Assembly: GCA_045642565.1 (NCBI GenBank)
Contig: JAZUJE010000003.1
Coordinates: 1 to 64,000 of the forward strand
From: UBA1764 sp045642565
GTDB lineage: Bacteria; Bacillota; Clostridia; Peptostreptococcales; Anaerovoracaceae
Direction: 5' to 3'
DNA length: 64,000 bases
In this document: one piece after another, positions 8,555-16,122 of the stretch
How the letters are laid out: each line of letters begins with the position of its first letter
Position numbering within the stretch: position 1 is the stretch's first letter
Translations under genes and position numbers: made by a program
The notes under the pieces: model-generated
Database searches by the model: none
The model's input: only the letters and a program-made list of their open reading frames with translations
What the model was told of the DNA's origin: nothing

Positions 8555-8589
8555 GGCAGCTTGCACTGATAAATGCGGGCTGCCTTTTT
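8555..8589 (+). terminator. Terminator/attenuator between ftcD and fchA
   Basis: GGCAGCTTGCA (8555-8565) pairs with TGCGGGCTGCC (8574-8584), with two G-U pairs and an 8-nt loop, followed by TTTTT. It ends only about 15 bp before the fchA start. It may reduce read-through into fchA and hutD rather than mark the operon end. Confidence 0.7.
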
Positions 8590-8605
8590 AATGACAGGAG
8601 AAAAA

Positions 8606-9232
8606 ATGAAATTAGTCGATTTAACAACAAAAGATTTTCTAAATGAAATGGGATCAGATTCTCCGGCCCCGGGTGGGGGAAGTGCATCTGCTCTTTGTGG
8701 AGCTCAGGCAGCTGCACTTCTTGCTATGGTTTGCAGACTCACGATAGGAAAAAAGAAGTATGAGGATGTTCAAGACTTAGCTAAAAATCTTGTGCAAGAA
8801 GCTGATAAATTGAAGGATAAATTTTCCGAAATAATTGATCGTGATGCCGAGAGTTTTAATGCTGTAAGTGCAGTTTTTGCGATGCCAAAAGAGTCAGAAG
8901 AACAGAAAGCTAAGAGGGCGCAAGCAATGCAAGATGCATTAAAACTTTGTACTCTTACACCAATGGAAATGATGCACCTGTCAGCGGAAGGTCTTAAACT
9001 GATAGAAAAAGCCGTTGGTAAATTAAATGTTACTGCGGCATCTGATTTGGGCTGTGCTGCTTTGGGCTTTCGTTCCTGTATGCAAGGTGCATGGCTTAAT
9101 GTACTTATTAATATAGCAGGGATTTCTGATGAGGCATATACTTCGAATTGTCGCAAAGAAGGCGAAGATATGATTAAAAGTTTTATGCCATTAGCAGATA
9201 AGCTTTATGAAGATGTTAAAAAACTGATTTAG
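8606..9232 (+). CDS. fchA: Formimidoyltetrahydrofolate cyclodeaminase
   Basis: I chose ATG 8606 (208 aa) because AGGAG lies 5 bp upstream. The longer frame would run through the terminator hairpin. The N-terminal SPAPGGGSASAL motif (about residues 17-28) is the signature of the cyclodeaminase family. The enzyme turns 5-formimino-THF into 5,10-methenyl-THF and ammonia, completing one-carbon recovery from histidine. The protein is mostly helical, as in the family. It sits directly after ftcD. Confidence 0.93.
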   Translation: MKLVDLTTKDFLNEMGSDSPAPGGGSASALCGAQAAALLAMVCRLTIGKKKYEDVQDLAKNLVQEADKLKDKFSEIIDRDAESFNAVSAVFAMPKESEEQKAKRAQAMQDALKLCTLTPMEMMHLSAEGLKLIEKAVGKLNVTAASDLGCAALGFRSCMQGAWLNVLINIAGISDEAYTSNCRKEGEDMIKSFMPLADKLYEDVKKLI

Positions 9233-9244
9233 TGAAATATTAAA

Positions 9245-9823
9245 ATGATTAAGAAACTTTCAAAACAAGATTATATAGTAAGCGATTGGTCTGGTGGTAA
9301 GACTGTTCAAATAGCAATTGGGCCGGAAGATGCTGTATATGCAGATAGAAATTTTTTGTGGAGAGTTAGCTCGGCTACGGTTGAACTTAAAGAGTCAGAT
9401 TATACTTCTTTACCGGACTATAAACGATTTATTACTCCTTTGAATGGAGAAATGATATTAAGTCATAATGGCGGAACGGAAATTAATATTAATCCACTGA
9501 CAATACATGAATTTGATGGTGCTGATAATACACATTGCAAGGGCGTTTGTACCGATTTTAATCTAATGATTAGGAAGGGCAGATGTAGCGGAAATATGTC
9601 GGTTCTAAAAGCTGATTCTGAAAAAAGAATTAGAATTGGGGAGGTTGAAAAAAATCAAATTCTTGTGCTTTATGTTGTTGCCGGAGCTATGCGAAACGCG
9701 AAAAGTACCGAACTTCTTGAAGTTCTAAAAGATGAAGCGTTAATACTTTATAACGGATCGTTAGCAAAGGTGTTTGATGTTGACCCTGAAACAATAGTAA
9801 TTTCTGCTCAAATTACTATTTGA
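9245..9823 (+). CDS. HutD/Ves-family cupin-like protein
   Basis: The 192-aa protein has the HutD features: DWSGGKTVQIAIGPEDA near the N-terminus, NFLWRVSSATVE, and later DFNLMIRKG. HutD proteins occur in histidine-utilisation operons and have a bicupin-like fold. Their biochemical role is unproven, and a regulatory, effector-binding role has been proposed. The 12-bp gap after fchA and the shared histidine theme support one operon. Its stop codon lies in the stem of the hairpin at 9800-9831. Confidence 0.82.
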   Translation: MIKKLSKQDYIVSDWSGGKTVQIAIGPEDAVYADRNFLWRVSSATVELKESDYTSLPDYKRFITPLNGEMILSHNGGTEININPLTIHEFDGADNTHCKGVCTDFNLMIRKGRCSGNMSVLKADSEKRIRIGEVEKNQILVLYVVAGAMRNAKSTELLEVLKDEALILYNGSLAKVFDVDPETIVISAQITI

Positions 9824-9831
9824 GCAGAAAT
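9800..9831. terminator. Perfect hairpin between convergent genes
   Basis: ATTTCTGCTCAAA (9800-9812) pairs perfectly with TTTGAGCAGAAAT (9819-9831) around the loop TTACTA. No long T-run follows on either strand, so it may be a weak terminator or a 3'-end stabiliser. It overlaps the hutD stop codon and abuts the stop of the minus-strand gene. Confidence 0.6.
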
Positions 9832-11238
9832 CTATATGTCATATTCGTTATAGTCATAAACCGGCGTAACATTCCATCCACGTTTTTGTCTAATATATTC
9901 GGCAAATGCTGTCTTTGCCTTTTCTTCTCCGTGAACAAGAAAAACTTTTCTTGGCTCATCTATAAATCCATCAAGCCAACTCATAAGGCCGTCTTTGTCG
10001 GCGTGTCCTGAGAATCCGGCTAAATTAAATATTTTTGCTTTAACTGCAATTTCTTCACCAAAAAGTTTTACAGATTTTGCACCTTCAATTATAGCTCTTC
10101 CAACTGTACCCACAGCTTGATATCCAACAAAGACAATAGCACATTCAGGCCTCCAGAGATTATATTTTAAGTGATGTCTGATTCTTCCTGCATCGCACAT
10201 TCCCGAGGCGGAAATAATCACTTTAGGAGTCCGATCAATATTTATCTGCTTACTTTCTTCTGAGGTGCTTGAATAGTGAAGATTTTTAAATGTCAATGGA
10301 TGATCACCTTTCATTAAGAAAGCTCTTGCTTCTTCATCGTAGGTTTGAGCATTTTTTCTAAAAACTTCTGTTGCGTTTACTGCCATTGGGCTGTCAACGT
10401 ATACAGGATATTTTCTAAATTCTTCAGTCTGTGGGGTGTGCCCATCGTATATTTTGTTTAACTCGTAAATCAATTCTTGCGTTCTGCCTACAGCAAAACT
10501 TGGAATTACAACATTTCCACCTTTAGAGCAGATATCGGAAATAATAGAAATCAGTCTATCAAGACTTGTCGGGTTTGGTTCGTGAATTCTATCGCCATAT
10601 GTTGATTCCATAATCACTATATCGGCATGTTTAATTAGCTTTGGATCTTTTAATATAGGTCTATCTTTCATTCCAAGATCTCCGGAAAATACAATCTTTT
10701 TCCTTTCATCTCCATCTTTGGCCCAAAGCTCGATAATAGCAGAACCTAAAATATGTCCGGCATCATTAAACACTATATCCATATCATCAGTAATATGAAC
10801 AAGCATGTCATAAGGGATTGGCTGAATCAGTTTAAGAGTTTCATCAACATCCTGAATTGTATATAATGGCTCAACTGGATCTTTTCCGGCGCGAACAAGC
10901 TTCTTGCTTAAGTACATTGCATCTTGTTCATGAATATGTGCACTGTCTTTTAGCATAACATCAAGAAGATCAGCTGTTGCTTCTGTAGCATAAATCGTAC
11001 CCTTAAAACCTTGTTTTACTAACAAAGGAATTCTGCCGCAGTGATCAATATGTGCATGACTTAAAACTACGGCATCTATCTCGGCAGGGTTGAAAGGGAA
11101 TTCTTTTCTGTTTAAACTGTCGGCATCAGAGCCTCCTTGGAATTGCCCGCAATCAAGGAGAATTTTATGCTTTTGTGTTGTGATAAGATGACACGAGCCT
11201 GTTACATCAGTTGCTGCGCCACAAAATCTAATCTTCAT
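9832..11238 (-). CDS. Beta-CASP metallo-beta-lactamase-fold RNase-like protein
   Basis: The 468-aa protein starts MKIRFCGAATDVTGSCHLI and has the metal motif SHAHIDHCGR (HxHxDH) near residues 69-78. Later metal-ligand blocks GDLG, a central beta-CASP domain (PSFAVGRTQE, DSPMA) and a C-terminal SGFSGHADKDGL with HGE match the CPSF73-like exonuclease/RNA-specificity family. It lacks the RNase J C-terminal domain. Its ATG overlaps the kinase stop (ATGA), and GGAGGG is the ribosome-binding site. Likely an RNA-processing nuclease. The substrate is unknown. Confidence 0.87.
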   Translation of the reverse strand: MKIRFCGAATDVTGSCHLITTQKHKILLDCGQFQGGSDADSLNRKEFPFNPAEIDAVVLSHAHIDHCGRIPLLVKQGFKGTIYATEATADLLDVMLKDSAHIHEQDAMYLSKKLVRAGKDPVEPLYTIQDVDETLKLIQPIPYDMLVHITDDMDIVFNDAGHILGSAIIELWAKDGDERKKIVFSGDLGMKDRPILKDPKLIKHADIVIMESTYGDRIHEPNPTSLDRLISIISDICSKGGNVVIPSFAVGRTQELIYELNKIYDGHTPQTEEFRKYPVYVDSPMAVNATEVFRKNAQTYDEEARAFLMKGDHPLTFKNLHYSSTSEESKQINIDRTPKVIISASGMCDAGRIRHHLKYNLWRPECAIVFVGYQAVGTVGRAIIEGAKSVKLFGEEIAVKAKIFNLAGFSGHADKDGLMSWLDGFIDEPRKVFLVHGEEKAKTAFAEYIRQKRGWNVTPVYDYNEYDI

Positions 11239-12191
11239 AATATTCCCTCCAGTATACTTCCACCGATAAACTCTCTGATTATTGAATCACCTTCAATTTG
11301 GGATTCATCATCAATCGAATGAAATTGATTAACGATATTTAAGAGCCGGTTTGCTTCGTTGATAAATGCATTATCCTTTGAAACCTTTTCAAGAAGCGGT
11401 ACGATATGCTTTTTCAAAACGCATAGCTCATAAGGAAGAGCTGTGTTGAAATAGTAATCTGCAGAATCTTCAAATGGGAAAATATAAATTTTTTCTCCAT
11501 TAATAACGTTTTCCCACATATCAAGAGTTTTTTCTACGCTCCAACCGCGTTTGTTAAAATCTCTTACAATTCTTCTTATTTTTCTAACATCTTCACCTAT
11601 CAATAAGCTTCCATCTGATAGATAAAAATCAGGCTTTGGACATACGAAGACCTTATATTTCTCTGTTTTATCAATTGCCGGAGTTAACGCATCGTTTAAA
11701 GCATGAATTCCTTCAATCACTATCCTTTGATTTTCGGAAAGTTTGACGATTCGATTCCCGTACTCTTTCATTCCTGTAATGAAATTGTATGTTGGAAGGC
11801 TAACTTCTTTTCCGCAAAGAAGATCATCTAACTGATTTCCAAAAAGCTCTATATCTAATGCTTCAAGAGAATCAAAATTCTGTTTTCCGTTTTCATCAAG
11901 CGGAATATTAGCCCTGTCAATAAAATAGTCATCAGTTCCAAGATATAAAGGCGCAATATTGATTGCATCAAAATGAAGACAGATTTTTTTTGCAGAGCTT
12001 GTCTTTCCGGAAGATGATGGGCCTGCAATTAAGACAACTCTTTTATCTGCTTTTTCTATTTCATTAATTATATTTACAACACATCTGTCTTGATATGCTT
12101 CTGAAATCATGAAAAGATAACTGTTTTTCCCATCTTCAACATATTTATTTATTTCTTTTACATTTTCAAATCTCTTCATAATTATCTTCAC
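11235..12191 (-). CDS. Uridine-kinase/phosphoribulokinase-like nucleoside kinase
   Basis: The 318-aa protein has a P-loop GPSSSGKTSS at about residues 56-65, followed by a DDYF motif (about 92-95) and the VIEGIHALN block. These are typical of the long uridine-kinase-like clostridial kinases, usually fused to a TGS-like N-terminus that is largely absent here. GTG 12191 gives the full frame. An internal ATG at 12179 (four codons later) has a GAAG purine run 6 bp upstream and could be the true start. It is co-transcribed with the beta-CASP gene. Substrate uncertain. Confidence 0.78.
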   Translation of the reverse strand: MKIIMKRFENVKEINKYVEDGKNSYLFMISEAYQDRCVVNIINEIEKADKRVVLIAGPSSSGKTSSAKKICLHFDAINIAPLYLGTDDYFIDRANIPLDENGKQNFDSLEALDIELFGNQLDDLLCGKEVSLPTYNFITGMKEYGNRIVKLSENQRIVIEGIHALNDALTPAIDKTEKYKVFVCPKPDFYLSDGSLLIGEDVRKIRRIVRDFNKRGWSVEKTLDMWENVINGEKIYIFPFEDSADYYFNTALPYELCVLKKHIVPLLEKVSKDNAFINEANRLLNIVNQFHSIDDESQIEGDSIIREFIGGSILEGIL

Positions 12192-12199
12192 TTCCTTTT

Positions 12200-12218
12200 A
12201 TAGTATAAATAATACTAT
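12200..12218. promoter_or_regulatory. Inverted repeat in the kinase leader
   Basis: ATAGTAT and ATACTAT form perfect 7-bp arms around AAATA. On the minus strand it sits between an AT-rich -10-like TATAAT (near 12232-12227) and the AAAGGA ribosome-binding site. It may be an operator or a weak mRNA hairpin. Confidence 0.4.
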
Positions 12219-12300
12219 ATTTATTATATAACAACTCAACAAATACATCAAAAAACCGTATTTCTTTTTGAAAATGAAATATAAATGAAATAAAGATGCA

Positions 12301-12580
12301 TAGCATCCACTTATTTATGTCAAAATAAATAAGTGGATATTTTTAATGTGATGTTATATCCACTGTCAAATTAAAGTGATATTCGGTGGACATTTTGCAA
12401 CAAAAAAGTGTTCACAAATATAATAAATCTACATTTAGTGAATATCTTGAGTGGCAAAATGTATCCACCAATGCAAAAAAGAGTGAATATGTTTATAAAA
12501 GAATAATGTTCACAATTTAATGAAAAATCGACATAGTGAACATGTAAATGCAAAAATGATGTCCGCTAATTTTCACAACT
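12301..12580. repeat. Non-coding array of inverted and direct repeats (possible IS end remnant)
   Basis: No gene is visible from 12192 to 12746. A perfect 13-bp inverted repeat, ATCCACTTATTTA (12305-12317) with TAAATAAGTGGAT (12326-12338), is followed by AGTGGATAT (12332-12340) with ATATCCACT (12356-12364). GGTGGACATTTTGC (12385 on) then matches, inverted, GGCAAAATGTATCCACC (12453-12469). GTTCAC and GTGAA(C/T) motifs recur near 12410, 12438, 12483, 12509 and 12536. Two degenerate direct copies of roughly 65 bp start near 12410 and 12509. Multiple GTGGA/GTTCAC repeats at one end resemble the ends of IS21-family elements, but no transposase is present. Confidence 0.55.
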
Positions 12581-12746
12581 TTTTTGCATAAGAAAACCAC
12601 GCGTTTGACGAGAGAATGGTTTTTTCTCACAAGGATAACAAAAATCTTCAGCATTCATTCAGCATAAATAAGTACAATTACTCATGTTGCAAAACAAATC
12701 AAGCAAAACTTTTTAAATCAGTCAACTACTTAGAAAGGAGCAAAAT

Positions 12747-13418
12747 GTGAAATATCGTCATGAATGGAAGCACATAATCAACTATGCCGACATGCTCACT
12801 CTCCATTCACGGCTTTCCGCCGTTATGAAGCGAGATAAACACGCAATTGGTGGTGCATATCAAATACGAAGTCTGTATTTCGATACTATTTCAGATAAAG
12901 CACTACATGAAAAAATCGATGGTGTAAATATTCGTGAAAAATTTCGAATCCGTTTTTATAACGGAGACACATCATTTATTGTGCTTGAAAAGAAAAGTAA
13001 GATAAATGGTTTATGTGCCAAGGAAAGCTGCCGGATTACCAAAGAAGAAGCACAGAAAATCGTTGACGGTGATGTGGGGTGGATGACGGAAAGCGGAAAA
13101 CCTTTGTGTCAAGAACTGTATTCCAAGATGATCTCACAAGGGCTTAAGCCGAAAACTATCGTCGATTACATCCGTGAGCCCTTTGTATTTGGGCCCGGCA
13201 ATGTGCGCGTGACTATCGACTACAATATCCGAACAGGGGCATTCCGTACAGATTTTCTGAACCCGGAGACACTCACACTTCCCGCAGGAAATTCTCCCAT
13301 TATTCTGGAAGTTAAATGGGATGAATATTTACCGGACATTATTAAAGCTGCTGTTTCTATTCCCGGACGCCGTGTCAGCGCTTTTTCAAAATATGCGCAG
13401 TGCCGTATTTACGGCTAA
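12747..13418 (+). CDS. VTC-domain polyphosphate polymerase
   Basis: The 223-aa protein is a stand-alone VTC domain. It has the basic tunnel motifs RHEWKHII (residues 3-10), IRSLYFDT, KFRIRFYNG, LEKKSK and a C-terminal EVKWDEYLP that supply the Lys/Arg/Glu residues of the polyP tunnel. Such enzymes make polyphosphate from ATP at the membrane. The start is GTG at 12747 with AAAGGAG 6 bp upstream (the overlapping ATG hits a stop at once). It is followed by a DUF4956 membrane gene, the usual bacterial partner. Base composition is richer in G+C than the surrounding genes. Confidence 0.88.
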   Translation: MKYRHEWKHIINYADMLTLHSRLSAVMKRDKHAIGGAYQIRSLYFDTISDKALHEKIDGVNIREKFRIRFYNGDTSFIVLEKKSKINGLCAKESCRITKEEAQKIVDGDVGWMTESGKPLCQELYSKMISQGLKPKTIVDYIREPFVFGPGNVRVTIDYNIRTGAFRTDFLNPETLTLPAGNSPIILEVKWDEYLPDIIKAAVSIPGRRVSAFSKYAQCRIYG

Positions 13419-13440
13419 TAAAATAAAGGAGTAATTTACT

Positions 13441-14112
13441 ATGACATTTAGTGATATTTTCAAATCGAGTTTTCTCGAAAATGTGACCGCTGTCAGCCCG
13501 CTGGATATGGTGCTGACGATTCTTCTTGCTTTCGGTATCGGTCTTTTTATTTTCTTTGTATATAAGAAGACCTACCAGGGCGTTATGTATTCTTCCTCTT
13601 TCGGTGTGACTTTGATCGCACTTACGATGATCACCTCACAAGTTATCCTTGCCGTTACTTCCAATGTCGTGCTTTCACTCGGTATGGTCGGTGCGCTTTC
13701 TATCGTCCGTTTCCGTACCGCGATCAAAGAGCCGCTTGATATTGCATTCCTGTTCTGGTCTATAGCCGCAGGCATTATCCTCGCCGCAGGAATGATTCCG
13801 CTTGCCGTAATGGGAAGTGTTATCATCGGACTGATCCTTCTGTTCTTTGTCAATAAGAAATCTCATAAAAATCCCTATATCATCGTGCTTTCCTGCCAAA
13901 ATCATGAGGCGGAAACACAGGCAATGAAATATGTAAATGCTCAGGTGGAAAGATGCGTTGTAAAATCCAAATCGGCACAGAATGGTCTTGTTGAGTTAAA
14001 TATGGAAGTCCGTTTGAAAGACGACAATACGGATTTCATCAACGCTCTTTCTGCTATGAATGGCGTAAACAGTGCAGTACTTGTCAGTTACAACGGAGAT
14101 TATATGGGATAA
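13441..14112 (+). CDS. DUF4956 membrane protein
   Basis: The 223-aa protein has 4-5 transmembrane helices in residues about 20-140. The conserved block SLGMVGALSIVRFRTAIKEP (about 80-99) is typical of DUF4956. A soluble C-terminal domain of about 80 residues has an alternating beta/alpha pattern. DUF4956 genes neighbour VTC polymerase genes in many bacteria and are thought to form the membrane part of the polyphosphate system. The mechanism is unproven. GGAG precedes the ATG. Spacing is 22 bp from the VTC gene and 12 bp to the next gene. Confidence 0.85.
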   Translation: MTFSDIFKSSFLENVTAVSPLDMVLTILLAFGIGLFIFFVYKKTYQGVMYSSSFGVTLIALTMITSQVILAVTSNVVLSLGMVGALSIVRFRTAIKEPLDIAFLFWSIAAGIILAAGMIPLAVMGSVIIGLILLFFVNKKSHKNPYIIVLSCQNHEAETQAMKYVNAQVERCVVKSKSAQNGLVELNMEVRLKDDNTDFINALSAMNGVNSAVLVSYNGDYMG

Positions 14113-14124
14113 GGAGAATGGGTC

Positions 14125-15912
14125 ATGTCAACAAGCAAGCATATAGATAAAATCTGTATTGCCGTTGTCTGTCTGACGCTCGTTCTAACGATACTGTTTA
14201 CGTTCGGCGAAAAACTCGGAATTACTGTTATCCACAGTGAAGAAGACGAAAACACAAGCGGAATGTTTACCGCTAATGATTTAAATGCGGAATGGGATAC
14301 GGCAGGCGCCTGCAATATCGTTTTGAACGGTGACTCTGCAAAGATCAGCGGAAACGGTGCTTATTTCAGCAACAACACTCTGTATATCGCCTACGCCGGT
14401 AAATATGTGATCAGCGGAACGCTTGAAGGCTCCATCCATGTTGACGCAGACGGCGATGATAAAATATGGCTGTTATTTGACAGTGTGGATATCACTTCAA
14501 AGACCGAGCCGCCGCTTTACATCAAACAGGCAGATAAGGTTTTTCTGACACTTAAGGAAAACAGTCAAAATTCGCTTGCCTTTGAAAACGACGATGAAGA
14601 AACGAAAATTGACGGATGTATTTTCTCGCGTGATGATTTGACGGTAAACGGAAAAGGAACCCTTACCGTAACCTCAAGCGGTCTTCACGGCATTGTGTGC
14701 AATGACAGCCTTGTATTTACGGGCGGCAATATTAGTGTTACTGCAAAAGTCGATGGCATTCATGCACATGATGCCATCAAGATTTGCAATACAACAATCA
14801 CTGTTTCGGCAGGTGACGACGGCTTGCACGCAGGAAATGATGATGAAAGTTCCATATTCTATTTAGAATCGGGAAATATCAACATTACTGAGTGCTATGA
14901 GGGTATTGAAGCAAATGATATCACCATAGCAGGAGGAACGATAAATATCACACCGAGCGACGACGGAATCAATGCAAACGGCAGCGGCAAAACATCGCTT
15001 ATTACCGTTTCGGGCGGCGATATTACCGTTATCAACAAAAACGGCAAAGATGCAGATGGATTCGATTCTAATGGCAGCATCAATATTACCGGCGGTAATG
15101 TGTTTATCAGTGTTACGGGATCGGGCACAAACAATGCTATTGATTACGGTAGTGAAAACGGCGGCAAATGTACTATTTCCGGCGGCACTCTTATCGCTTG
15201 CGGGTCAAGTCAGATGGCAGAATATCCTGACAGCTGTTCGACGCAGGGCTTTATTATGGGGACGGTTTCCGGTAGCGAAAACGAAACGATAAGTGTTCTT
15301 GGTGCCGACGGTAAAGAAATTATCAGTAAAGAGATTCCTTGTTCCTTTACTTCCGTTATCATCAGTTCTCCCGATATTGCCGTAGGCGATACCGTGACCT
15401 TAAAAGTCGGAGACACCGAAACGGAAGTCATCGCCAACAAAACTGAAAGTGGCGGTATGGATGGCTTTGGCAATCACGGCGGATCATTTTCGCAAAGACC
15501 AAATGGCGATAATGATCTGCCGCAAAAACCGGACGGAAATTTTCCCGGTGGTGATATGCCTGAAGAACAGAACGGTACACCGCCGGAAATGCCAAACGGT
15601 GATAATGGGGAAAGACCGCAACTGCCGGACGGAATGCAAAGCCCGGGTGGAAATGAGCAAGGTGAAAACGGCAACAGTGCATTAGAACCACCTGTAAATA
15701 ATAATCAAAAACAGAACAGTGATTTTTACGGCGATAACCATGCTCAAAAAGGCAAAGATTCAATGCCAGACAACATAGCGGGTAATACCAATGACAACAA
15801 AAGACTATCGAACAAGCAAAGCGTTATAACAATATCAACATGGATAATGATTGGCATTTCCGTACTTGTTCTTATCAGTGGTATACTTGTTGCCGTAAAA
15901 AAGAAATATTAA
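14125..15912 (+). CDS. Secreted Cthe_2159-like carbohydrate-binding protein with membrane anchors
   Basis: The 595-aa protein has an N-terminal membrane segment (residues about 9-28). A beta-helix-type domain follows (about 50-440) with repeated GG-x-I-x-(I/V)-(T/S) rungs such as GGNISVTAKVDGIHAHD and GGDITVINKNGKDADG, matching the Cthe_2159/DUF4353 family that binds acidic polysaccharide such as pectin. A low-complexity Pro/Asn/Gly/Glu-rich stalk (about 440-560) leads to a C-terminal membrane helix (ISTWIMIGISVLVLISGILV) with a short basic tail. It is the third gene of the VTC/DUF4956 cluster. The ligand here is unknown. Confidence 0.83.
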   Translation: MSTSKHIDKICIAVVCLTLVLTILFTFGEKLGITVIHSEEDENTSGMFTANDLNAEWDTAGACNIVLNGDSAKISGNGAYFSNNTLYIAYAGKYVISGTLEGSIHVDADGDDKIWLLFDSVDITSKTEPPLYIKQADKVFLTLKENSQNSLAFENDDEETKIDGCIFSRDDLTVNGKGTLTVTSSGLHGIVCNDSLVFTGGNISVTAKVDGIHAHDAIKICNTTITVSAGDDGLHAGNDDESSIFYLESGNINITECYEGIEANDITIAGGTINITPSDDGINANGSGKTSLITVSGGDITVINKNGKDADGFDSNGSINITGGNVFISVTGSGTNNAIDYGSENGGKCTISGGTLIACGSSQMAEYPDSCSTQGFIMGTVSGSENETISVLGADGKEIISKEIPCSFTSVIISSPDIAVGDTVTLKVGDTETEVIANKTESGGMDGFGNHGGSFSQRPNGDNDLPQKPDGNFPGGDMPEEQNGTPPEMPNGDNGERPQLPDGMQSPGGNEQGENGNSALEPPVNNNQKQNSDFYGDNHAQKGKDSMPDNIAGNTNDNKRLSNKQSVITISTWIMIGISVLVLISGILVAVKKKY

Positions 15913-16003
15913 CAGAAAACAAGTAGGTGTCTGTTTGCAACCGCACCTACTGATTTGAAACCGTAGGAGGAAATTCTATCAATATATGATTTCCTTTCCA
16001 AAT

Positions 16004-16043
16004 AAGGTAGTAGGTTTTGACAGAAAATCTACTACCTTTTTTA
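16004..16043 (+). terminator. Intrinsic terminator after the VTC cluster
   Basis: AAGGTAGTAG (16004-16013) pairs perfectly with CTACTACCTT (16029-16038), followed by a run of T. Upstream at about 15923-15953 a second hairpin (AGTAGGTG with CACCTACT) has no T-run. Confidence 0.85.
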
Positions 16044-16122
16044 TAATCTTCTTTGGAAATTAAGGTTTGTTAAGATATAATGTAAATAACGATTTTAAAC
16101 ATATATGACGAGGTGCACGTTT

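Noticed and set aside
12305..12344. Terminator hairpin ATCCACTTATTTA with a T-run
   Set aside because: No plus-strand gene ends upstream, so I treat it as part of the repeat array.
12301..12580. Possible CRISPR array
   Set aside because: Repeats differ in orientation and length, spacers are not of constant size and no cas genes are near.
15428..15763. Antisense ORFs under the low-complexity Pro/Asn/Gly stalk
   Set aside because: Open frames result from repetitive base composition, not coding selection.
15981..16058. 25-codon ORF after GGAGG downstream of the Cthe_2159-like gene
   Set aside because: It runs through the terminator hairpin and shows no protein-like features.
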